From assembly GCA_900478215.1 (NCBI GenBank), contig LS483478.1, positions 4,526,001 to 4,590,000 on the forward strand: DNA of 64,000 nt, written 5' to 3'. The DNA is from Salmonella enterica subsp. houtenae serovar Houten (GTDB taxonomy: Bacteria > Pseudomonadota > Gammaproteobacteria > Enterobacterales > Enterobacteriaceae). A program made the position numbers and the translations under genes. Positions 47,970-57,677 of this stretch are shown here, piece after piece. Numbering within the stretch: the first letter of the stretch is position 1; every line of letters begins with the position of its first letter. The notes under the pieces are model-generated. The model saw only the letters and a program-made list of their open reading frames with translations. It was not told the DNA's origin and made no database searches.

Positions 47970-49397
47970 ATGACCAGCAAAAAAGCGCGCAGTATGGCTG
48001 GCCTGCCGTGGATCGCGGCAATGGCCTTCTTTATGCAGGCGCTAGACGCCACCATTTTGAATACCGCTTTACCGGCTATTGCACATAGCCTTAACCGTTC
48101 CCCACTCGCCATGCAGTCCGCTATTATCAGTTATACCCTGACAGTAGCCATGCTAATTCCGGTAAGCGGCTGGCTGGCTGACCGCTTCGGTACGCGTCGC
48201 GTCTTTATGGTTGCCGTAAGTCTGTTTACGTTAGGCTCGCTGGCCTGCGCGCTCTCCAGTTCACTATCTGAATTGGTTATTTTTCGCGTCGTACAAGGCG
48301 TCGGCGGAGCGATGATGATGCCGGTGGCGCGACTGGCGTTATTACGAGCCTACCCGCGTAGTGAGTTACTGCCCGTCCTTAACTTTGTTACTATGCCAGG
48401 GCTGGTAGGTCCGATTCTGGGGCCGGTATTAGGCGGCGTGCTGGTGACCGGGGCAAGCTGGCACTGGATCTTCCTGATTAATATTCCCATTGGTGTTGCA
48501 GGCATTCTTTATGCCCGCAAATATATGCCCAACTTCACCACGCCGCGTCGCAAGTTTGACATGACCGGCTTCTTTCTCTTTGGGTTAAGTCTGGTATTGT
48601 TTTCCAGCGGAATGGAGCTGTTTGGCGAGAAGATTGTGGCGACATGGATCGCATCCGCCATTATTTTTTGCAGTATCGTTCTACTACTGGCCTATATCCG
48701 CCACGCCCGCCGTCATCCGACACCGTTAATATCACTATCGCTGTTTAAGACACGCACATTTTCCGTCGGTATTGCCGGCAACCTCGCCACGCGTCTGGGG
48801 ACAGGCTGCGTACCTTTTTTGATGCCGTTGATGCTACAGGTTGGTTTTGGCTACCCGGCTCTGATTGCCGGCTGCATGATGGCACCGACGGCGTTGGGGT
48901 CTATTATCGCGAAATCGACCGTAACACAGGTTTTACGACGTTTGGGATACCGGAAGACTCTGGTCGGCATTACGATATTTATCGGTCTGATGATTGCCCA
49001 GTTTTCGTTTCAATCTCCCACTATGCCGATCTGGATGCTCGTACTGCCGCTATTCATTCTTGGAATGGCGATGTCCACTCAATTTACGGCAATGAATACG
49101 ATTACTCTTGCGGATCTGACAGACGATAATGCCAGCAGCGGCAACAGCGTTCTGGCTGTTACGCAGCAATTGTCTATCAGTTTAGGCGTGGCGATCAGCG
49201 CGGCGGTGTTACGTATTTATGAAGGTTTTGCGGGCACCAGTACCGTGGAACAGTTCCACTATACCTTTATCACGATGGGGGCGATCACTATCGTGTCCGC
49301 GCTGATGTTTATGCTGCTAAGAGCCAAAGACGGCAACAATCTGATTAAAGAACGGCATCGATCTAAACCGACCCACGCACCGTCAAAACCGGAGTAA
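47970..49397 (+). CDS. hsrA: MFS transporter HsrA (DHA2 family)
   Basis: A 475-residue inner-membrane drug:proton antiporter-like protein with 13-14 hydrophobic helices. DHA2 landmarks are the N-terminal LDATILNTALPAI (motif D1), GWLADRFGTRRVF (motif A) and PGLVGPILGPVLGG (motif C). In E. coli its overexpression affects RpoS and H-NS-related phenotypes; its substrate is not settled. The 3' end overlaps the convergent rbsR by 35 bases. Confidence 0.94.
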   Translation: MTSKKARSMAGLPWIAAMAFFMQALDATILNTALPAIAHSLNRSPLAMQSAIISYTLTVAMLIPVSGWLADRFGTRRVFMVAVSLFTLGSLACALSSSLSELVIFRVVQGVGGAMMMPVARLALLRAYPRSELLPVLNFVTMPGLVGPILGPVLGGVLVTGASWHWIFLINIPIGVAGILYARKYMPNFTTPRRKFDMTGFFLFGLSLVLFSSGMELFGEKIVATWIASAIIFCSIVLLLAYIRHARRHPTPLISLSLFKTRTFSVGIAGNLATRLGTGCVPFLMPLMLQVGFGYPALIAGCMMAPTALGSIIAKSTVTQVLRRLGYRKTLVGITIFIGLMIAQFSFQSPTMPIWMLVLPLFILGMAMSTQFTAMNTITLADLTDDNASSGNSVLAVTQQLSISLGVAISAAVLRIYEGFAGTSTVEQFHYTFITMGAITIVSALMFMLLRAKDGNNLIKERHRSKPTHAPSKPE

Positions 49398-50361
49398 GCT
49401 GAAGTCGCTGTTGTTGCAAGGCGGGCTGCGCCATCCGATGAATCAACACATCAATAGCCAGTTCGCCCAATTCATCTTTCGGCTGATGGATAGTCGTCAG
49501 CGGCGGCGTCATATAGCGCGCCAGCTCAATATCATCATAGCCAATTACCGCCATATCCTGCGGGATACGAAGCCCCGCCTGATATAGCGCCTGATAGGCA
49601 CCGACAGCCATCGCATCGTTTCCAGTAAAAACCGCTTGCGGTCGCTGTTGAAGGGCAAGTAACGCCTGCATGGCGTTAAAGCCGCCGCCAAATTCAAAAT
49701 CGCCGGTGATCTCATAGCCTTGCGGAATAGCCAGCCCTGCTCGTCTCATCGCCGCCCGATACCCTTCCAGCCGCAAGCGCGCAGGCGTTTTGTCCAGCGG
49801 GCCGGTAATACAGGCAATTCGGGTAAATCCTTTATCGATAAGGTGTTGCGTCGCAAGATCGCCGCCTAACAACGAATTGTCCTGAATGAGATCGCTATCG
49901 CCCTCGCCATCAAACGGCGACCAGTCCATCATGACGGTAGGAATAGACGGATAACGTTCCATGATTTCACGAGAAGGCTGATGCGTTTCGGTACAGAGCA
50001 GCAGTAAACCGTCTACCCGTTTTTGCATCAGCGTCTCCAGGTTGCGGTTCATCCGTTGCTCGTCGCCTTCGGTATTGCACAGCACCAGACTATAGCCGCG
50101 CTCAAAACAGCTTCGCTCAACGCCGCGCACCAGTTCGGAATAAAAAGGGTTGGTACTGGCGGTAATCAGCATACCAATCGTGCGGGTCTGGTTTAACTTG
50201 AGACTTCGCGCCAGCGCGGAAGGCGCATAGTTAAGTGATTTAATCGCCGCTTCAACTTTTTCGGTAATCGTCTCACTCACAAAGCGATCTTTGTTAATAA
50301 CGTGAGAGACCGTCGAGGTAGAGACTCCCGCCAGGCGGGCAACATCTTTCATAGTAGCCAA
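49363..50361 (-). CDS. rbsR: Ribose operon repressor RbsR
   Basis: LacI-family repressor of rbs genes, relieved by ribose. The 332-residue product has the N-terminal HTH (MKDVARLAGVSTSTVSHVIN) and hinge helix NYAPSALARSLK, then the periplasmic-binding-protein-like core. The start is a TTG at 50361 three bases after the rbsK stop, as in E. coli; the ATG three codons later is an alternative. Last gene of the operon. Confidence 0.95.
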   Translation of the reverse strand: MATMKDVARLAGVSTSTVSHVINKDRFVSETITEKVEAAIKSLNYAPSALARSLKLNQTRTIGMLITASTNPFYSELVRGVERSCFERGYSLVLCNTEGDEQRMNRNLETLMQKRVDGLLLLCTETHQPSREIMERYPSIPTVMMDWSPFDGEGDSDLIQDNSLLGGDLATQHLIDKGFTRIACITGPLDKTPARLRLEGYRAAMRRAGLAIPQGYEITGDFEFGGGFNAMQALLALQQRPQAVFTGNDAMAVGAYQALYQAGLRIPQDMAVIGYDDIELARYMTPPLTTIHQPKDELGELAIDVLIHRMAQPALQQQRLQLTPVLTVRGSV

Positions 50362-50364
50362 GCG

Positions 50365-51294
50365 TTACCCCTGCTGATGTAAAAACGCTTCTATCTCTTC
50401 GCGCCACGGAACGGAAGGTTGCGCGCCTTTACGCGTTACGGCAATCGCCGCAGCGGCATGGGCAAAGCGAATCGCTTCCGGCAATGGCGTCTCCTCCAGT
50501 ATCGCGGTAATAAAGGCACCGTTAAACGTATCTCCGGCGGCAATGGTATCGACAGCCTCAACGCTAAATCCAGGAACGCGGCGGCCCTCACCGTTTACGC
50601 TGGCCCAGACGCCACGGCTTCCTAAGGTAATTAATACGGTTCGAATGCCTTTATCATGCAAAACCTGCGCAGCTTTCGCGGCATCGTCGTCATTTTCCAC
50701 ACGCACGCCCGTCAGCTTTTCAGCTTCCGTTTCATTTGGCGTGATGATGTCCACCAGCGCCAGCAGTTCATCCGGTAGCTCACGGGCAGGCGCCGGGTTA
50801 AGCGCAACAGTAGTATGATGTTGATGGGCGATTTTCGCCGCCGCCAGTACGCTTTCCAGCGGCGATTCCAGTTGCATCAGTAAGGCATCCGCCTGCGCGA
50901 TACGTTCACGTTGCGCATCAACCAACGCCAGCGATAACGCGGCATTCGCTCCGGCATGAATACCGATGACGTTCTCGCCTTCGCTATTAACGAAAATCAG
51001 CGCCACCCCGGTAGACTCGCCTTTAATGACGCTAACCGGTGCGATATCAATGCGATCGCTGGCTAACTGTTGACGAATACTGTCGCCAATATCGTCATCG
51101 CCCGTGCAGGCGATAAACGCAATATTTGCCCCGCTACGTCCCGCAGCAACCGCCTGATTCGCGCCTTTCCCACCAAACGCGACCTGATAATGGCTACCGG
51201 TTACCGTTTCACCCGGGGTAGGGAAGGACTCAAGATTAAGGATATGATCGGCATTAATGCTGCCAAGGACGATGAGATTACCTGCGGTTTTCAT
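50365..51294 (-). CDS. rbsK: Ribokinase
   Basis: Phosphorylates D-ribose to ribose-5-phosphate with ATP. The 309-residue product is a PfkB-family kinase: GSINADHILNLESFPTPGET at the N terminus, FGGKGANQAVAAGRSGA, and the catalytic-base region VDTIAAGDTFNGAF with Asp. It follows rbsB after 131 bases containing a strong hairpin. Confidence 0.97.
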   Translation of the reverse strand: MKTAGNLIVLGSINADHILNLESFPTPGETVTGSHYQVAFGGKGANQAVAAGRSGANIAFIACTGDDDIGDSIRQQLASDRIDIAPVSVIKGESTGVALIFVNSEGENVIGIHAGANAALSLALVDAQRERIAQADALLMQLESPLESVLAAAKIAHQHHTTVALNPAPARELPDELLALVDIITPNETEAEKLTGVRVENDDDAAKAAQVLHDKGIRTVLITLGSRGVWASVNGEGRRVPGFSVEAVDTIAAGDTFNGAFITAILEETPLPEAIRFAHAAAAIAVTRKGAQPSVPWREEIEAFLHQQG

Positions 51295-51315
51295 ATTCGG
51301 GGTTCCAAGTCAAAG

Positions 51316-51339
51316 TGCGCCACCGGTTAGGGTGGCGCA
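51316..51339 (-). other. Intercistronic hairpin between rbsB and rbsK
   Basis: A perfect nine-base stem (TGCGCCACC / GGTGGCGCA, six-base loop) in the rbsB-rbsK gap. No T-run follows. It may stabilise the upstream rbsB message, which must be made in excess over rbsK. Confidence 0.65.
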
Positions 51340-51425
51340 TGCCCTGCTTTTCTTTTTTACGTTCACCTCAGCGGAGGCTCGCGTATTTATGTCGCCATCA
51401 GGCCATCGTTGACCTGTGTCGTTTA

Positions 51426-52316
51426 TTACTGCTTGATGACCAGTTTCAAGTCAACCGGATATTTGGCCTGAACTTTTTCGCCTTTCAGCACCTTATCCGC
51501 CACTTCAACACCTTTGGCGCCGATTTGATCCGGTAACTGAGCGATAGTCGCCGCCAGTTTGCCATCTTTTACAGCCTTTTCGCCATCCGGCGTGCCGTCA
51601 AATCCAACCACCATCACATCTGCTTTACCGGCAGTTTGCAGTGCGCGCAGTGCGCCCAGCGCCATTTCGTCGTTCTGGGCAAAGACAGCCTGAACATCCG
51701 GATGCGCGGTCAGCAGGTTCTGCATGACGTTCAGACCCTTAGTACGGTCGAAATCGGCTGGCTGGCTGGCCAGGACATTAAATTTGTGTGCGGCTACCGC
51801 CTGCTGGAAACCTTCGCCACGCTCACGCGCCGCGGATGTTCCGGCAATACCTTGTAACTCAATCACTTTTGCGCCTTCGCCAGCTTTTTTCGCGATATAG
51901 TCGCCAGCGATTTTGCCGCCCAACACGTTATCAGACGCGATATGGCTGACGACATAGCCTTTGGTTGCCTGGCGGTCAAGCGTGATAACCGGAATCTTCG
52001 CCTGATTCGCCATCTTCACCGCGTTACCCACCGCATCGGAGTCAGTCGGGTTGATCAACAGAATTTTGGTCCCGCGGACGGTTAAATCCTGCACGTTCGC
52101 CAGCTCTTTGGCAGGGTTGTTCTGGGAGTCCAGCACCACCAAGTTATAACCCAGTTTATCCGCCTCTTTTTGCGCCCCGTCTTTTAACGAAACGAAGAAG
52201 GGATTATTGAGAGTAGAGATCACCAGCGCAATGGTGTCTTTCGCCATTGCATTCGCGCTCACGGTGGCGCTCAGCGCAACAGCAGATACCAGGGTAGCCA
52301 GTTTTTTCATGTTCAT
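51426..52316 (-). CDS. rbsB: D-ribose periplasmic binding protein
   Basis: High-affinity ribose receptor for the Rbs ABC importer and for Trg chemotaxis. The 296-residue precursor has a typical signal peptide (KKLATLVSAVALSATVSANAMA, cut before KDTIAL). The mature protein is the two-lobed type with STLNNPFFVSLKDGAQKEAD and ligand contacts in FAQNDEMALGALRA and VGFDGTPDG. Confidence 0.97.
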   Translation of the reverse strand: MNMKKLATLVSAVALSATVSANAMAKDTIALVISTLNNPFFVSLKDGAQKEADKLGYNLVVLDSQNNPAKELANVQDLTVRGTKILLINPTDSDAVGNAVKMANQAKIPVITLDRQATKGYVVSHIASDNVLGGKIAGDYIAKKAGEGAKVIELQGIAGTSAARERGEGFQQAVAAHKFNVLASQPADFDRTKGLNVMQNLLTAHPDVQAVFAQNDEMALGALRALQTAGKADVMVVGFDGTPDGEKAVKDGKLAATIAQLPDQIGAKGVEVADKVLKGEKVQAKYPVDLKLVIKQ

Positions 52317-52340
52317 ATTTCAGATGTCCTGTAGTCGTTG

Positions 52341-53306
52341 TTACTGCTTTTTGTTGTCTACCAGTACCGCCAGCAAAATCACCACCGCTTTGACGATCAT
52401 CTGGTAATAGGAGGAAACACCTAACAAATTCAAACCATTATTAAGGAAACCGAGAATCAATGCGCCGATCAATGTCCCAACAATGCGTCCTTTACCGCCT
52501 GCAAGGCTGGTGCCGCCCAGCACCACAGCGGCAATAGCATCCAGCTCATAGCCGGTACCCGCCGTCGGCTGCGCAGAAGAGAGGCGCGCCACTTCAATGA
52601 TGCCCGCCAGCGACGCTGTCAGGCCGCAAAGTGAATAGACGATAATTTTCACTTTGCTCACGCTAATGCCAGACAGACGCGTCGCCGCTTCGTTACCGCC
52701 CAGCGCGTAGATATAGCGTCCCAGACGAGTGTGATGCAGCATATACCAGGCGGCGATAAAGACGATAGCCATGATCCAGACCGGCGTAGGAACGCCCAGC
52801 GGACGGCCGATACCGAACCAGCCAAACAGATCGGCGTTATCGGTAAAGCCGGTGTTGACCGGGCTACCGTCGGTGTAAACCATCGTCACGCCGCGCAATA
52901 GCAGCATCATCACCAACGTAGCGATAAACGCCTGTACGCGGCCTTTCGCGACGATAACGCCAGTGACGGCGCCAATCGCCGCGCCCAGCGCCAGCGCGGC
53001 GGCAACCGCCACCAGCGCATTTACCTCAACGCCGACGATTGAAGCGGCAACCGCGCCGGTGAGCGCCAGCAGGGAACCGACGGACAGATCGATCCCCGAT
53101 GTCAGAATCACCAACGTCATCCCCACCGCCATAATGGCGTTAACGGAGGTCTGTTGAAGAATATTGAACAGATTATTAACGGTAAAAAAGTTGGGGCTTA
53201 ACGTCGAAACAATCGCGATCAGCACCAGCAGGGCAATGAGCGACTTCTGCTCAAGAAGCCACGCTTTAGTGAAATAACGGCGACCAGAAACAGCCTGGGT
53301 TGTCAT
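52341..53306 (-). CDS. rbsC: Ribose ABC transporter permease
   Basis: Membrane-spanning subunit of the ribose importer. The 321-residue product has about ten hydrophobic helices and the family motifs LTSGIDLSVGSLLALTGAV and AIAAVVLGGTSLAGGKGRI near the C terminus. It sits five bases downstream of rbsA. Confidence 0.96.
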   Translation of the reverse strand: MTTQAVSGRRYFTKAWLLEQKSLIALLVLIAIVSTLSPNFFTVNNLFNILQQTSVNAIMAVGMTLVILTSGIDLSVGSLLALTGAVAASIVGVEVNALVAVAAALALGAAIGAVTGVIVAKGRVQAFIATLVMMLLLRGVTMVYTDGSPVNTGFTDNADLFGWFGIGRPLGVPTPVWIMAIVFIAAWYMLHHTRLGRYIYALGGNEAATRLSGISVSKVKIIVYSLCGLTASLAGIIEVARLSSAQPTAGTGYELDAIAAVVLGGTSLAGGKGRIVGTLIGALILGFLNNGLNLLGVSSYYQMIVKAVVILLAVLVDNKKQ

Positions 53307-53311
53307 CTTTT

Positions 53312-54817
53312 TTACTCCTGATTCACGCGATTAAGCTTGCCCACTGCGGCAGCCATTAACACTTCCTGGGTGGCCTGCTCGCGAGTAAATTCACCGCTGA
53401 GATGCCCTTCATGCATAACGATAATCCGATCGCTCATGCCTAATACTTCTGGCATCTCAGATGAGACCAGAATGATACTCAGGCCGTCGGCCTTAAACTG
53501 GTTGATAAGCTGGTAAATCTCTTTCTTGGCACCGACGTCCACGCCGCGAGTCGGCTCGTCGAGAATGAGCACTTTCGGGCGCGTCATCAACCCGCGGGCA
53601 ATCGCCACTTTTTGCTGATTACCGCCGGAAAGCAGCCCTATCGCCTGTTCCATTGATGGCGTTTTGACGTTGAACAGACGGATAAAATCCTCCACCGCCT
53701 GCTGCTCATCTTTGTGTTTCAGGCTTCCGCCAGCACGGCTGAAATAACCCAGCGCCGTCAGCGACATATTCTCTTTAACTGACATGCCAAGCACCAGCCC
53801 ATCGCGCTTACGGTCTTCAGAGATATAAACGATGCCATTGGCCAGCCCGTCCTGCGGAGAATGCGTCACCACTTCGTGTCCATCGAGCGTCACGTAACCG
53901 CTGGTACGCGGCATCGCGCCGTACAATACTTTCATCAGCTCGGTGCGCCCGGCTCCCATCAGGCCGGAAATGCCAAGAATCTCGCCTTTTCGCAGCACAA
54001 AAGAGACATCATTCACACCCGGTCCGCACAGATTATCAACCTTCAGGCGAATCTCGCCCGGTGCGTTATCCAGATGCGGGTACTGATCTTCCAGCTTACG
54101 TCCCACCATCATTTCGATAAGAGAATCTTCGGTCAACGTGGCCACTTCACGCTCGGCGATAAACTGCCCATCACGAAAGACCGTCACGTCATCGCAAATT
54201 TCGAAAATCTCTTTCATACGGTGAGAGATATAGACAATGCCGCGCCCCTGCGATTTTAATTCGCGGATAACGCGGAACAGAGATTCAGTTTCAGTGTCGG
54301 TCAGCGCATCGGTCGGTTCATCCATAATGATGACTTTGGACTCGAAGCTCAGTACTTTGGCGATTTCCACCATTTGCTGATCGCCGATAGAGAGTTCGCC
54401 CACCAGCTTATCGCTTTTAAAGCGCAAATTGAGTTTGGCTAAGAGTTGGTCGGCTTCGGCATACATCTTTTTCCAGTCGATTTTGCCAAAGCGATTCACA
54501 AACTCACGGCCCAGAAAGATATTTTCCGCAATGGTCAATTGCGGGATCAGGTTCAGTTCCTGATGAATAATGCCGATCCCGGCTTCCTGAGACGATTTAG
54601 GCCCATTAAAGGTGGTCTCTTTACCCAGCCATAACAACGATCCCGCATCTCGCGTATAGATGCCGGTTAATACTTTCATCATGGTGGATTTTCCGGCGCC
54701 GTTTTCTCCCACCAACGCCATAACGCGGCCAGGATAAACGTTTAACGCGGCACCGGAGAGGGCCTTCACGCCAGGGAATGCTTTATCGATCCCCTTGAGT
54801 TGCAGTAATGCGTCCAT
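53312..54817 (-). CDS. rbsA: Ribose ABC transporter ATP-binding protein
   Basis: Double-cassette ATPase of the ribose importer (501 residues). The N-terminal cassette has Walker A GENGAGKST and signature LSIGDQQMVEIAK; the C-terminal cassette has the degenerate Walker A SGLMGAGRTE and signature LSGGNQQKVAIARG. Start at 54817 (MDALLQLKGIDKAF) matches the family; an upstream start 15 codons earlier would overlap rbsD. It begins seven bases after the rbsD stop. Confidence 0.96.
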   Translation of the reverse strand: MDALLQLKGIDKAFPGVKALSGAALNVYPGRVMALVGENGAGKSTMMKVLTGIYTRDAGSLLWLGKETTFNGPKSSQEAGIGIIHQELNLIPQLTIAENIFLGREFVNRFGKIDWKKMYAEADQLLAKLNLRFKSDKLVGELSIGDQQMVEIAKVLSFESKVIIMDEPTDALTDTETESLFRVIRELKSQGRGIVYISHRMKEIFEICDDVTVFRDGQFIAEREVATLTEDSLIEMMVGRKLEDQYPHLDNAPGEIRLKVDNLCGPGVNDVSFVLRKGEILGISGLMGAGRTELMKVLYGAMPRTSGYVTLDGHEVVTHSPQDGLANGIVYISEDRKRDGLVLGMSVKENMSLTALGYFSRAGGSLKHKDEQQAVEDFIRLFNVKTPSMEQAIGLLSGGNQQKVAIARGLMTRPKVLILDEPTRGVDVGAKKEIYQLINQFKADGLSIILVSSEMPEVLGMSDRIIVMHEGHLSGEFTREQATQEVLMAAAVGKLNRVNQE

Positions 54818-54824
54818 AGCGGCC

Positions 54825-55244
54825 TCAGAAAGTGACGCCAGCGCAAAGAATGACGTTCGCATACGGGGAACACTCCCCGCTGCGAATCACCGCCTGACTG
54901 TCTGCAGTCAATTTTTTGAATTGTTCGTGTGTCGTATAACTAATTTTTATGGTGTTTCTCTGGTGTTGTTGCAGTTGCTCAAGGTGAGTGAGCAACGTTT
55001 CGTGGAGTTGCGGATTCTGTTGTTTGATTTCCGTTGCAAGAATCGCCGCCTCAACCTGCATTTCCTGGGTCACGACATCCACCACCTGCATAAAAGAAGG
55101 TACGCCTTGGGTTAGTGCCATATCGATACGCGCGGCGCTATTCGGGATGGGTAAACCCGCATCACAGACCACCAGAGTATCAGTATGCCCCAGACGGGAA
55201 ATGACCGACGAGATTTCAGAGTTGAGTACGGTGCCTTTCTTCAT
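54825..55244 (-). CDS. rbsD: D-ribose pyranase
   Basis: Interconverts the pyranose and furanose forms of ribose so that RbsK gets its substrate. The 139-residue product starts MKKGTVLNSEISSVISRLGH, with the catalytic His at 20 in LGHTD and a C-terminal GECSPYANVIL. First gene of the rbs operon; the operators lie immediately upstream. Confidence 0.96.
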   Translation of the reverse strand: MKKGTVLNSEISSVISRLGHTDTLVVCDAGLPIPNSAARIDMALTQGVPSFMQVVDVVTQEMQVEAAILATEIKQQNPQLHETLLTHLEQLQQHQRNTIKISYTTHEQFKKLTADSQAVIRSGECSPYANVILCAGVTF

Positions 55245-55258
55245 TTTTCTGCTCCACT

Positions 55259-55274
55259 AGCGAAACGTTTCGCT
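55259..55274. promoter_or_regulatory. RbsR operator 1
   Basis: AGCGAAACGTTTCGCT is a perfect 16-base palindrome, 15 bases before the rbsD start, with the central CG of LacI/PurR-type operators. Confidence 0.85.
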
Positions 55275-55339
55275 GGCCGCAGTGTAACCCTGGATGTGTT
55301 CATAAAACCATCATGACGTAACAGAATTGTGATCGCCGT

Positions 55340-55351
55340 CGAAACGTTTCG
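55340..55351. promoter_or_regulatory. RbsR operator 2 (upstream)
   Basis: CGAAACGTTTCG, the same palindrome core, repeats 79 bases further up (GC extension on one side only). With operator 1 it brackets the promoter. A CRP half-site-like GATCACAATT lies next to it (minus strand, about 55325-55335). Confidence 0.7.
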
Positions 55352-55416
55352 CTACCGGAAGTCGGGTGAAGATAATCCCCTGATGGCGATTATCTTGCGG
55401 GAACCTACGGATTGGG

Positions 55417-55448
55417 TAGGCCGGGTAAGCCAACGCGCCCCCCGGCAT
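55417..55448. repeat. REP-like palindrome downstream of kup
   Basis: GTAGGCCGGGTAAGCC followed by a pairing CCCCCCGGCAT arm, close to the REP/PU consensus, located between the kup stop and the rbs promoter. Confidence 0.65.
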
Positions 55449-55460
55449 GTTGGTGAAGGG

Positions 55461-57329
55461 TTAAATCTCGACCTGCGTTCCTAACTCAATCACGCGGTTA
55501 GGCGGGATCTCGAACTGATCCGGCGCGCGCAGGGCGTTGCGTTGCAACAATAAATACAGCTTGCCGCGCAGACGCAAATACCACGGGCGTTTGCCGACAA
55601 TCAACGACTCGTGCGACATAAAGAACGACGTTTCCATCATCCGACAGCTAAGCCCTTCCAGACCGCAACGGTGGAACACCTCTTCAACGTTTGGCGTTTC
55701 GCGCCAGCCGTAGCTGGCCACCACGCGCCAGAATGTCGGAGACAACTGCTCAATCTGCACCCGGCGAACGTTATGCACATAAGGCGCATCTTCCGTACGC
55801 AACGTCAGTAAGATTACGCGCTCATGCAACACTTTGTTATGCTTAAGATTATGCAATAAAGCAAAAGGGATCACATTGAGCGCGCGCGACATGTATACGG
55901 CAGTACCCGGCACCCGAACCGGCGGTGACTTCTCCAGTGAAGCAATCATCGCTTCCAGCGAATTACCGTGTTCATGCATACGACGCAACAGACGGAAACG
56001 CTCGCTCTTCCAGGTGGTCATGATCGTGAACATGATCAAGCCCAGGCTCAGCGGTAGCCAACCACCGGACAACAATTTGTCGAGGTTAGCCGAGAACAGC
56101 GGGATATCCACGCACAGGAACGCCACGAGGATCAGCGCAACAAAGTATTTATTCCAGTGCCAGTTCTTACGCGCCACGGTCGTAGAAAGAATAGACGTCA
56201 GCACCATCGTACCGGTCACGGCGATACCATAGGCCGCCGCCAGGTTGCTGGAGTGCTCAAAGCTAACAATAACAACCACGACCGCGAAATAAAGCAGCCA
56301 GTTAACGAAAGGGATATAGATCTGACCGGACTCCATTTCGGAGGTGTGAATAATGCGCATCGGCGACAAATAGCCAAGACGCACGGCCTGACGCGTCAGC
56401 GAAAAGACGCCGGAAATTACCGCCTGGGAGGCAATAACCGTCGCCAGCGCGGCCAGAATCAACAGAGGAATTAACGCCCAGTCCGGCGCCAGCAGGAAGA
56501 AGGGATTTTTAATCGCTTCCGGATGCTTTAGTAGCAATGCGCCCTGACCAAAGTAGTTCAGCACTAACGACGGCAATACCACGGTAAACCACGCCAGGCG
56601 AATCGGGAACTTACCGAAGTGCCCCATATCAGCGTACAACGCTTCTACGCCGGTAATCGACAGCACCACCGCGCCCAACGCAATAAACGATACGGTTTTA
56701 TATTCAAGGAAAAAACGTACCGCCCAGACAGGATTCAGCGCATGTAACACTTCGGGATTGGCAATAATACTGCGCAGGCCAAGTACCGCCAGGATTAAAA
56801 ACCAGGCCAGCATGATCGGCGCAAAGAGTTTCCCCACCATTCCCGTACCGTGCTTCTGAATCATAAACAACAGAGTCAGCACAATAATGGAGAGCGGGAC
56901 AATCCAGGTATCCAGTTGCGGTGCGACAATCTCCAGGCCTTCAATAGCCGACATCACCGAAATCGCCGGCGTAATCACCACTTCGCCATAGAAAAAGCTG
57001 CCGCCTATCAGTCCCATGATAACTAACATGGATGTGGTGCGCGCCGAGGTATTACGTCCGGCAAGCGACATCAGCGTCAAAATCCCGCCTTCACCCGCGT
57101 TATCGGCGCGCATCACGAAGGTGAGATATTTGATGGAAACCACAAAGATGAGTAGCCAGAAGATCAGCGACAGAAAACCAAACACGGCATCTCGTTCAAC
57201 GCCAAAACCAAACTGACCGGACAAACATTCACGAAGCGTATAAAGCGGGCTGGTACCAATATCACCGTAGACAACCCCAATAGCTGCGAGGGTAATCGCA
57301 GGCAACGATTGCTTATTATCAGTGCTCAT
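55461..57329 (-). CDS. kup: Low-affinity potassium transporter Kup (TrkD)
   Basis: Potassium/proton symporter of the KUP family used at low pH. The 622-residue protein has about twelve membrane helices in the first two-thirds, with IGVVYGDIGTSPLYTLRE at the N terminus and GEGGILTLMSL, then a long hydrophilic cytoplasmic tail. It is divergent from ravA. Confidence 0.96.
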   Translation of the reverse strand: MSTDNKQSLPAITLAAIGVVYGDIGTSPLYTLRECLSGQFGFGVERDAVFGFLSLIFWLLIFVVSIKYLTFVMRADNAGEGGILTLMSLAGRNTSARTTSMLVIMGLIGGSFFYGEVVITPAISVMSAIEGLEIVAPQLDTWIVPLSIIVLTLLFMIQKHGTGMVGKLFAPIMLAWFLILAVLGLRSIIANPEVLHALNPVWAVRFFLEYKTVSFIALGAVVLSITGVEALYADMGHFGKFPIRLAWFTVVLPSLVLNYFGQGALLLKHPEAIKNPFFLLAPDWALIPLLILAALATVIASQAVISGVFSLTRQAVRLGYLSPMRIIHTSEMESGQIYIPFVNWLLYFAVVVVIVSFEHSSNLAAAYGIAVTGTMVLTSILSTTVARKNWHWNKYFVALILVAFLCVDIPLFSANLDKLLSGGWLPLSLGLIMFTIMTTWKSERFRLLRRMHEHGNSLEAMIASLEKSPPVRVPGTAVYMSRALNVIPFALLHNLKHNKVLHERVILLTLRTEDAPYVHNVRRVQIEQLSPTFWRVVASYGWRETPNVEEVFHRCGLEGLSCRMMETSFFMSHESLIVGKRPWYLRLRGKLYLLLQRNALRAPDQFEIPPNRVIELGTQVEI

Positions 57330-57345
57330 AGACTCATCTTTCGTT

Positions 57346-57473
57346 TATACACGTCACCCTTCACGCTACCTCCTTGTCGGCTGCATTCGCTTACCCCAGT
57401 CACACGCTTAATGTCAGTGCCAGGGGATTCACTCCTTTGCCGCCTTGATGTAGTTTGAATGAATACGTGTATA
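57346..57473. repeat. ERIC element between kup and ravA
   Basis: A 128-base element whose ends are exact inverted repeats (TATACACGT at 57346-57354, ACGTGTATA at 57465-57473). It contains the ERIC core CTTACCCCAGTCACACGCTT and CAGGGGATTCACTCC. It fills most of the kup-ravA gap and, lying within the kup 5' region, could be part of the kup leader RNA. Confidence 0.88.
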
Positions 57474-57677
57474 GATATGAAATGTGTGCGTAGTCCCTTG
57501 GCCCACAAAAAAGCGCACAGTATGCACGATTAATCATAAAATCGTACCCCTAAATGAAGCCAGATTAACCTGGCTCAAAGAAAAATAAACAGCGCATCAG
57601 ACGATTACAGTCCCGGTGGTGAAACGTCTATACTCGCCATTAGCATGATCCATTTGACGAAAGGACGCCTCTTTATT
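57474..57677 (+). promoter_or_regulatory. ravA upstream region
   Basis: A gene-free stretch that should hold the ravA-viaA promoter (RpoS-dependent in E. coli) and the kup promoter. TCTATACTCGCC near 57627 could be an extended -10 of the sigma-S type. The ravA ribosome site is weak (AAGGA, 12 bases from the ATG). Confidence 0.4.
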
